NCBI GenBank assembly: GCA_030063045.1
Contig: JAQSEB010000034.1
Coordinates: forward strand, 806,001-870,000
Direction of reading: 5' to 3'
DNA length: 64,000 bases
Source of the DNA: Pratylenchus scribneri
Lineage: Eukaryota; Nematoda; Chromadorea; Rhabditida; Pratylenchidae
Both the position numbers and the translations under genes were made by a program. The notes under the pieces were generated by a model, which was not told the origin of the DNA, ran no database searches, and was given only the letters and a program-made list of their open reading frames with translations. The stretch's first letter is position 1. Each line of letters starts with the position of its first letter. This document shows positions 1 to 11,194 of this stretch, piece after piece.

Positions 1-465
1 AGAACAATTTTCTTGGTTTTTATTTTTAATGGTTGCTTAAAGTCGGTTTTAAACCGGGATTTTTACAAAATCCGGTTTTTTGTTTTTCAAAAATTTCAGT
101 TTTTGATTTCCTCTATTATTTTTTTGTAAAAATTACTACTAAAATTACATCAATTTTGAAGCCGACTAATTCGAACTAATTTTTATATTGGTCCAAAAAT
201 GATTAATTAATTTAAATTAAATGTGAATATTAATGAGCAATTGAGGCTTTATTATTCAAAAGAAGATTAAATTAACAAAAAATTAAATAAATAATTGAAT
301 ATTTGTGTGTGGGTGGTGGGTGCTTAAACAAATAATTTGGTTGTAGAATCAAATTTTGTATATATTGGGGAGAAGAATCAAATTTTGGATATATTTGGGG
401 AGATCGGCATAACATTTTTCATCTTTGATTTGTTTTCAATTTCTTTTGTTTTGTTTGTTTCCCGT
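1..465. other. 3' flank of the PRPS gene, no gene seen
   Basis: AT-rich DNA downstream of the PRPS stop codon. The first ~110 nt are poly-T-rich with repeated ACCGG/CCGGTTTT words that resemble the low-complexity sequence at about 59.05-59.20 kb. No reading frame here has coding character. Confidence 0.5.
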
Positions 466-2793
<2,328 letters not shown>

Positions 2794-4057
2794 TCTAACT
2801 CGAACGTATGAAGATTCGGCAGATTGTGATTTTCCCTCTTCGGCAGATGATGTTGTTGATGAACTTCTTGATGAAGTTGAGGTCGTGGTGGCTGTTGAGG
2901 CCTGAGCCAAATCAATATTAATTTTAATCTCAATTTTTAAATCTACAATTTTTCTGATAATGAATGAATCTGTATGTTAGGAGATTGGAAATTAGCTTAG
3001 ATCTGTGATGATGTACCTATACCTATTCTTGCCAAAATAAGGGTGGTAACTGGTGACTGGTGAGCTAACTTATTAGGTCAACTTTTCTCTACAAATATTA
3101 CCCATTTTTGGGGGGGCTCGTTAGATTATTTACGGGTGGAATAAGAAAAAATATTACAGATTTTTGGAACTTATTGTTGTTGAACAAAATAAATAATCAA
3201 ACAAAAATTAGGCTAAACTTCCATTCTTTGAGAAGTGGGGTCAAAGATCAAAGATGAAAATGAGTAAAATAAAATGGGAAAAGTCATAAAAAATGGATGG
3301 AATTTTGCCCCAAAGAAAAATGTACGGAATTGGATGATGATAAAAATTGTCTGGGAAAGGCCAATTTGATTTGAATAAATAGGAAAGGGCAGGATTGGGA
3401 AATAATGGGGAGAACCAGGTGATTTTTATTAAAATTAAAATTGTGCTGCCTATAATTGCCCGGAAAATTTTTTGTAAAATAAACAAATAAGTAAAACTTA
3501 TACTTTTTGGGCATTATAAATGTAGTTTTGTGATATTATCGGAATTGAATAAGCCCGCTGGAATGCTGGGCGGCCAAAACTGATGATGCAAGGCAGAATT
3601 GTCTCAAATACATTTTATGCTGTACTCAGATTGATTATGTTTTTATCTATCCAAAAAATATTTTCACAGATTAAATTTTAATCTTTTGCTGTTTACTCTT
3701 TAATATTTAACAAAATTTTATACAAATTTATCGATTTTTGAAAAGCTAACAAAGAATTACATAATTTGTGATTGTCAACATTCGGACAAAAATGAGGGAA
3801 TTTGAATTAAGCATAAATTTATTTTGATCCAACAAAAATATTTGCATTCGTTCGTAAATTAACAAATTTTGATTTGGAATATCTTTCAGAGTATTTTTTG
3901 TGATGATTGATTTAAAGGATCGGAGAGCATTTATATTTAAATAACAAGGATATGAAGATAAATTGTGTTGAATGAAGGTGGATTAGAACCATTCAATTTT
4001 ATTTTTTATCAACAAATTAATCATCTTTTGAATCATCCTCCTTTCTAATAAGTATAT
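2794..4057. other. intergenic region between PRPS and the ZNF277-like gene
   Basis: Apart from a possible N-terminal extension of PRPS (to about 2902), nothing coding is apparent. The part next to PRPS must hold its promoter or trans-splice site, and the part near 4.0 kb the 3' end of the ZNF277-like mRNA. Several short open frames on the minus strand around 3.24-3.51 kb are low-complexity and overlap each other. Confidence 0.5.
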
Positions 4058-6983
4058 CTAGCGTAATGATTCCTGAATATCGGCATTTGCCAAAATACTG
4101 TCGGTCAGATCGGGTAAATCCTCGGCGATTACCTGAAAAAATTATTTTTTTAATTTTTTAAATTCAGTTTTTAATGTGTTATTTATTTGTTTAGTCCCTC
4201 CCCTCAGGCATTTTTTGGATTAATTTCTTAAATTATTTCCATAAATTTGAAATATACTAAAAACCCACCCATGGGAGTGCATTCTTCTTCGATTCCTCCA
4301 TCAAATTGCCCAATTCCACAACATTTTTATCTCCATTTCCTCCTCCTTCTTGTCCATCTTTTATCTCCAATCCCTTTGTTTCCTCTTCAAGGCCAATTTC
4401 CTTTTCCAAAAACCAATTTTCGAGCATCCAAAGTAAATGATCCTGTCAATTTTAGTAAAATTAATTTTTCCATTTATAAATTGGTTTACATTTCCAAACA
4501 TTGGAATCAAATTTTCCTCCTTGTCCCATTCGTCCCTCTCTGGTATTTCGGCGAATTTTGTTTCCGCCTCTGGGTCGGCTCGAGTGTTGAATTTCTGAAT
4601 ATTTTATAATTAAGGAATTTTAAAATATTCTTACCCTTTTCCTGACGAAATTCACGAATTTCATGCGTCCATAAGTGTCCAGCTGGAGTTCACGGACATG
4701 GCCAAGCAAATTGAATTTATGATTTTCCAACATATGGGCGTTCAATTCCTCCAGTGTTTCGGCCCCATGGTTGCAGAAAAGGCAAACGGCCATGGCATCG
4801 TCCTCCCCCGTGTTGTCCTCTTGCCATTCATGCCATGACTCTTCCTCCTCTTCTTCATCAGAATCGGCGAATGTTGGCATCGTGTCCTTTAAAAATTTTT
4901 GGGTTTAGAGAATTAATTCTTTTTTGTTTTTCGGGCTCAGAGAATTAATTTTTGAAGGATAAGAATTTTAAAAAAGTTGAAAAAATTATTTGCCACCAAT
5001 GGGAACCGAACTTTCAACCTATAGCGAAAAAACCGATGACTCTACCAATTGCGCTACACAACTCTTGGATAACTTATCAAATTAAGCCTATTTAGTCTTG
5101 ATTAAAAAATAGGAACCAATCCAAATCCTAGATGAGGTTATTAGGTTGGTTCTATAACCCAGAAAAATGTAAGGTTGATAGATAATTTTAACTTAATCCT
5201 CAAATCCATTGGTAAATTTTTAAAGGGGATCAATAAAAAAAAACCTCAAAATCTTCGGCCAACACGTCCAACCATCGTTTGCCCAATTCCAAATAGTTGA
5301 TTATGTAGAACTGGAAATAGACGGAATGTTTTTCATAATTGTTTTCTCTTTTCCTAACCTTATCATAATAATTGTTTTTCGGGTTCACTTCCTTGTGATT
5401 TTTCTTGCGCATATGTTCCATCAATGTGTTCCGATCGGCGAATGTTTTCTCGCAATAAATGCATTCATTACGTGCAATTTTCTCGCGCAAATGTTCAATG
5501 TATTCTGTCACCTTCAAATTGGATTATTTTTCTATTTAAAATTAAAAATTTTTTGTACTTACAAAAACCAAATTGTCGGGTGAGCCCAAATTCAAATGAT
5601 GAATTGTGTAGAGATGATGAACTATTTTTGCTCGATTGCCACGCGCAGTATAACGGCAAAAAATGCATTGCATGCTGAATGTGCATTCCTCGCGTTCTCG
5701 TTGCTGGCAAGCCAATGCTTCTTCTGATAAAAAAAATAGTAAAAATTTAATAATTTATATAAAAATAAACCTAAACGTCGCATTGCCTGGCGCTGTCGGA
5801 TGGAATAATCTAAAAATTAAATAGAAATTATTCAAATTATTTTAACTTACCTTCTTTGACGGTTTCGGTCATTTCAAAGTAATAGTCGACTTTTCCAAAC
5901 AGAAAATGGCCCTCTTCCGGCACAATTTTCGGAAATATTTCGCTGATACTTCGCTTGGTCAATTGTTGACGCCAATATTCAATATAACTAAAAAATATAG
6001 ATGGAATTAAATAACTGGATTAGTTAAATTAAATCTATATTTTAATATTTACCGCTTTAAATCCACAATAATGTCGATTCCATCAATGACAATTTTGTGC
6101 TCGGTGAGTAAATGTGCCGAAAATTCGTTCATCATTTCGGGCAATTGGAAGAATTGCAAACAGCTCAGACACATTGTTGGGCCACCCCAATGCGGTGAAT
6201 AACCAACAGGCGGAATTGTGCCTTTAAAAATTTTGGTTAATAAACCCAAAGTTTTTATATTTCAGTTTAGATAATTAAATTTCAGGTAAGAAAAGAAACC
6301 TGAAAGTGATCGAATGCGACCGCGGGGAATGGCTAAACATGGCTTTTGAAGGGCACGATTCCGAGCAGTGTATTCATCCTCCGATTCGGAAAATGGCTCA
6401 TCAAGTTCCACTGAATAAATTTAAATTATTAAAATTAGTAAACATTGACAAACTATCATCGAAATCGACACTCTCGGCATTTGACATTGAATTTGAACTG
6501 GTTCGAACATCCGCTTAAAATAATATTTAAATGTGAAAATATTTTTTTTCTTTTTTACTTGCTGATTTTCGATGCCTTTCATTCTTCCGTCCTTTCCGTT
6601 CTGTCGTCGTTTCCACATTGGCACCGGCGGTGCCTGAATCGGGTTGATTGGATGCGGTTGTGGACAATGAACGAGTCTTCTTCTGATCTACTCTTCCCGG
6701 CTTCTTCGGTTCCCATCGCATTTTTCCATAATTATTTTGGGTCGTCCAACTTCGTTTGTTTGCAAAATCATTGCGTCTTTCGTTACTGAAGGACCATGCC
6801 GGTCTAGCACCCTGGAAATTGCATATTTTGAGTTTGTTTTGTGTGTATTTTCCTCACGTATTGTTGTTGTCTTTGTTGCGTTGCTGTTGTCGTTTGTTTT
6901 TGAGTTGAAGTGGCACCGTTTTTCACTTTATCATCTTCATTCTCTTTAGCACTGTCCCCAAGATGTTGTTGCTGTTCTTGCAT
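4058..6983 (-). CDS. ZNF277-type C2H2 zinc-finger protein
   Basis: Nuclear zinc-finger protein of the ZNF277 family; the human member binds ribosomal protein uS5 and represses transcription. Exons in minus order: 6983-6858, 6811-6559, 6513-6454, 6410-6300, 6221-6053, 5987-5851, 5809-5771, 5723-5563, 5511-5359, 5310-5245, 4886-4635, 4594-4490, 4442-4269, 4132-4058. A Gln/Thr-rich N-terminus precedes the family signature: CLSCLQFF, CIFCRYTARG, then IARNECIYCEKTFADRNTL, FYIINYLELGKRWLDVL, an acidic stretch, AVCLFCNHGAETLEELNAHM, and KFVNFVRKR. After VNFVRKR the human protein has a further C2H2 finger (CRCYGC...H...H). Here the reading goes directly to KFNTRADPEAETKF and EIPERDEWDKEENL, so that finger is absent or encoded in an unseen exon. 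The start is the first Met of an open Gln-rich exon. Intron 10 carries a tRNA-like relic. Confidence 0.85.
4988..5068 (-). repeat. degenerate tRNA or tRNA-derived repeat
   Basis: Read on the minus strand there is a clear A box (TAGCGCAATTGGTAGAG) and a weaker B-like segment (AAGTTCGGTTCCC) about 35 nt on, but the acceptor and anticodon stems do not pair well. It lies in an intron of the ZNF277-like gene. It is probably a tRNA pseudogene or SINE head. Confidence 0.45.
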
Positions 6984-8371
6984 CTAATCTAAAATAAAAT
7001 GAAAAATTGAATGAATGAATAAACATGTCTAATTTCAGTTAAAAAAATGTGTTTGGGTGAGACGTGAGACTGAAAATGTTTAAAAAACTAAATGGAGTAA
7101 ATTTTGTAACATGTGACCAAAAAAAAAATCCACGCAGCAGTTCAACGACGGAACGGGGCTGCAACTGCAACAGACCAGCTACGGCTGTCAGCTGTCAATA
7201 AAAGAAAATGAAAAAATATCCCAAAAAAAATAAATTTTAAAATTTAAAAAACGATTTTTCAAAAAAAGAAAAAACAGGACTTTTGTTGGACTTGGATTTT
7301 TTGCACTTTCTATTCTTTTTCGGTTTTTGATTTTGGATTACCAATCTAGGTTTTTTTTCTCTTGAATGAAAAAACAATGAAGTGACTTTTTTTTTCATTT
7401 GTTCGGAGAAAACAAGAAGTTATCTACTTAACTTCCAAGTTCCAATATCAACCAACCAATTTTGAACCATTTGCGCAGGAACCAAAAAAAATCCCAGAAA
7501 TTCAGGTTTGTAAAGAGCAAAAAAATTAATGCTAACCGATACATTTTATCCAAAAAAAAATAAAATAAAAACATTTCAAAAATTAGGCAAATGCCAAATT
7601 ATTCAACAACAATCCAATTTTTTATAAAAATATTCTTCCACAACTTTTGGACACTTTTTCCTCATCTAATTCCTTTAAATTCTTCCATCCTCCTACTTCA
7701 CCCGCACAATAAACTAGCTGAATGAATGGCTGCTGATGTTTTATGTGTTGGATGAAATATAGTGAGAGTGACCGCTAGCGCTAGCCCCGTCCGCCCCATC
7801 GGTTCTCGCCCGAGGCGAGGCCACTCACCCTGTCCGTAGAAGACAATATGCACAAGAAATGGCAAATGGGGTTGGTTGGCTATAATTTGCGGCCATCTCT
7901 CCCGTTGCCTCCTATACCACTGCTTTATAATGCTTTTAGCCTCTCTTTCCTCCCATCCATCCCAATCCATACTACTAAAACATGCCCGTCCCCACATTCT
8001 AGCCAGCCAATTTTACAAACTGGCTAGGCAGAGGCTACTATTCCTCTGAGCTCTGACCAGTGAAAACTGGAAAAGGGGGTAAAATTCGATTTCCAATTTA
8101 GTTTTACTACTACGCTTTTGCGCCCAGCCACCCTCACCATCCTTTAATCGCAGAATTACACAACACAATGCACATTATTACATCGCACATCCTTTTTTAC
8201 TTAAACCCATTTAAACATTTTAATAAACCGACTCAATTTAGCAATTGTTATATATTGAATTCATTTTTTTACAATTTTTAACAATTCATCTAATGTTTTC
8301 TGCCATAATTTTGCCTTCCAAAAATGGTGCTACTATTGAATTATTGAACAGTGATGATCAACAACAATAAC
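6984..8371. promoter_or_regulatory. divergent intergenic region between ZNF277-like and Ena/VASP
   Basis: The two genes point away from each other, so this 1.4-kb stretch should contain both promoters. It holds a more GC-rich patch at 7130-7200, poly-A/T runs, and a local palindrome GCTAGCGCTAGC near 7773. Several short open frames on the minus strand (7.70-8.00 kb) have no family resemblance and are judged spurious. Confidence 0.4.
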
Positions 8372-10791
8372 ATGGCTGTAGAGTAATTTTATAATTCTAT
8401 TTTAACAATAATCCATCAGCCATTTTAGCGGTGCGGTGTTGGCTGTTCCGGCGGAAGTGCTTTTCCATGATGGCGCAAATTGGGTTCGACTGGACAATTC
8501 AACGAATGGGTTTGCGTAGTTTTGTGCTTTTAAATAATTGTGATTTTTAGCTCAACCGGCTTATCAACTATCCAATTGATTAAAACCACCCAACAGGACT
8601 CTTTGTTGTACAGAATTGTTGCAATCCGAAACATTGTGAGTATTTTTTGCATTCATTTTAGTTAATAAAATCGATTTATTGGATTATTTACCATTTTGAC
8701 CTTTATTGAAATTCCAGGATAACAAGCGAATCGTTGACCAGACAATATTCCATCGGCTAAAATACAAAGAGGCCACGCCAATGTTCCATCAATGGAGGAA
8801 TGAGCATCGCCAAGTCATTGGACTCAATTTTCCCAAAGAACAAGGTAAAAGGGTCAATTTAATATTTAAATTTGCACTTTATTAAGATGCACGCCATTTT
8901 TATTCCGCTGTTCGGCAAGCATTGGAAATTGTAATAAATTTACAACAGCAACAATATTCCACCTCACAATCAGCACAAAAATCTCAACAAAGTAATAATT
9001 TTTAGTTACTTTTAACCAAAATTCGTAATTTTAAGTTGAAAATGGAACATATCAAGACCCTCAACAATTTCACCAAAACAATTATTCCGCCTATCAACAT
9101 CATCAGCAACAGGAAAATAATATAATTTACGCAACAAATCACGAGAATGCCTACAACAATGATGGCGGAATGATGATGAAAATGGGCGGTGGCGGGGATT
9201 ATGCGGACACAATGAATGGTGGAGGGCAAAGGTTTTTTAATTAAATGTTTATAATAAAGAATTTACACTTTAATTAATAAGGTAGCCCATTCGAATAACA
9301 AATATGGCTAAAGAAGTCAAAATTGACAGAAATTTTCAAGAAGAAAATTCAATTGATTTTCCAAATATCTTTTCAGTTTTCAAATTTTTCCTATTCAACT
9401 TTCGAAACTAGCACATTTTAATTTATAGAAATTAGACTTGAAAAATTTGGATTTGAATGAAAATTTTTAATTTATAATTTTTCAGAGTGACGGAAAGGAA
9501 AGGTCCAAGCATTGCCAACAACATCAATAATGGCCATTCCCAATTCCATGGATCGATTGCTCAACAGCAGCAACAAAATTTGATCAGACGTGCCTCCCAA
9601 GGATCGAATATTAGTTCCAGTACAGGCGGTTGGTTTTTATAATAATTTAATAAAATAAAATCATAAAAATTAAATTTAGGCAGTATTCCCGGCCAATTCC
9701 CAACACCAATTCTCACAACAAATCCACAAATAAATGGCAATTCATCCAGTGAAAACAATTCTATGGGCAATTATGCCCCTCAAACTCCTCCAATTCAACA
9801 GCAGAATGGATTACCGCCAAAACAACAATTTCCTTCGACAATTCACCAACAAAATGCACCACCGCCGCCACCGCCTCCTCCTCCGCCCGAATTGAAAAAT
9901 GCATTAGCCGGCGGAAAACAGCAAAGTTTTGCGGATCAACTTCGGCATGTTCAGCTGAAAAAGAACAACGCCAACAATAATGGTTTGATGAGGAAAAGTT
10001 AAAAAATTATTACAAAATTTTTGGAAATTATTATAGAAATTTTTTATCAAAAAAATCGATAAAATTCACTTTGAACCATAAATAATGTTCAAATTTTCCA
10101 GGCACGGATGCCGAATCAAAATCGTCACTCTCCACAGTGAATGCAAATTCACAACAACAACAAAATGGCGGCGGAATACTAAAAGGCAATCAGGATTTTA
10201 TCAGTGAGCTGGCGGATCGATTGAATAAAAGAAAAATAACAAATGGCGGCGTTGGCGGTCCTTCTTCTACGGGAACAAATGGTAATTTGGATTAATTTTG
10301 TTATTTGGTTAGAATTTTATAAATTTTATACAAAAAAGCAAAATTATTTATTAAAAAAATTTCATTAATTGACTCATTTTTAGGCCCAGTTCCTCCTCCT
10401 CCCCCACCTCCACCAAATATTGCACCGAACACTTCAAAAAATGCAACAACAAATGTTCATTCCACAACAACAAATTGCCATAAAAAGTAATCTATTTAAT
10501 TTTTTATTTTATCATTTATTTTTTATTTTGTGCAGAATTCCAAGTGGCACTTCACTTTCCAGTCAAGAGGATGCCAACGCCAATTCATCAAATAATTCCA
10601 TTGGTAGCAGAAATGTCATCGCTGAACAACAAAATGGCATCGGAACAAGCCGGCTGGTCACAACCGATGATTTGGCCCGGCTAAAAGCGGAATTGGCCAC
10701 AATGTTCGCAGAGGAGTTGAACAAAATGAAAACAGAAATGACCCAAATTGTGCGCACTGAGATTGCCAAACTTATCAATAACCAAAAATAA
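8372..10791 (+). CDS. Ena/VASP family actin regulator (UNC-34-like)
   Basis: Promotes actin filament elongation at leading edges and in axon guidance. Exons: 8372-8382, 8429-8509, 8551-8635, 8718-8844, 8887-8991, 9036-9231, 9486-9628, 9680-9997, 10102-10281, 10384-10486, 10536-10791. The first exon codes only M-A-V plus two bases of an Asp codon; splicing it to 8429 restores the EVH1 domain: VPAEVLFHDGANWVRLDN, GLSTIQL, RIVDQTIFHRLKYKEATPMF, HQWRNEHRQVIGLNFPKEQ. A long Gln/Asn-rich linker follows, then poly-Pro runs (10 Pro at about 9858-9890, more at 10.39 kb) for profilin binding. An EVH2 region contains QSFADQLRHVQLKK and DFISELADRLNKRK (G- and F-actin binding blocks) and ends in a C-terminal coiled coil, LARLKAELATMFAEELNKMK, for tetramerisation. 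All intron phases agree. It is complete in the window. Confidence 0.92.
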
Positions 10792-11194
10792 ATTAATTCT
10801 CTCAACCAAATTTTTCATTATATTTACCCAAATCCACACAATTTTTTTTTTGCCAAATTTGCACAATTTCATGTTTTTACATTACCGATAAAATAAAGGA
10901 AAATTAAAAAAAATTTTTTTTTAAATAGAATAAATTGTGCAAATTCCTCCCTCAAAGCCCAAATATCCCATCATATTTATCATTCATCTCTCCAAATCAC
11001 TAGTTAAAAATGTTTTTTTTCCACCAATTATAATTTGATTGATATTAATATTATACGCAATTAAAAATTGTTTTTATTCGCTTTAAATATTATAATAATA
11101 AAATATGTGAATTAAAATTAAATTAAATGAGGTATTGAGAAAGAAAAAAATAAGAGATCACACCGGGGGTTTCTTCTGTTGGTTCAATATCCTC
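10792..11194. other. convergent 3' ends, no gene seen
   Basis: About 400 nt between the Ena/VASP stop and the stop of the convergent membrane-protein gene. It contains AATAAA-type signals and AT-rich low-complexity sequence, consistent with 3' UTRs on both strands. Confidence 0.5.

Noticed and set aside
4988..5068. Functional tRNA gene on the minus strand
   Set aside because: The A box is good but acceptor and anticodon stems do not pair and the T-arm is degraded; listed as a tRNA-derived relic instead.
7698..7997. Minus-strand 99-codon open frame in the ZNF277/Ena intergenic region
   Set aside because: Tryptophan/arginine-rich, no family motif, no supporting splice structure, and it lies in a likely promoter region.
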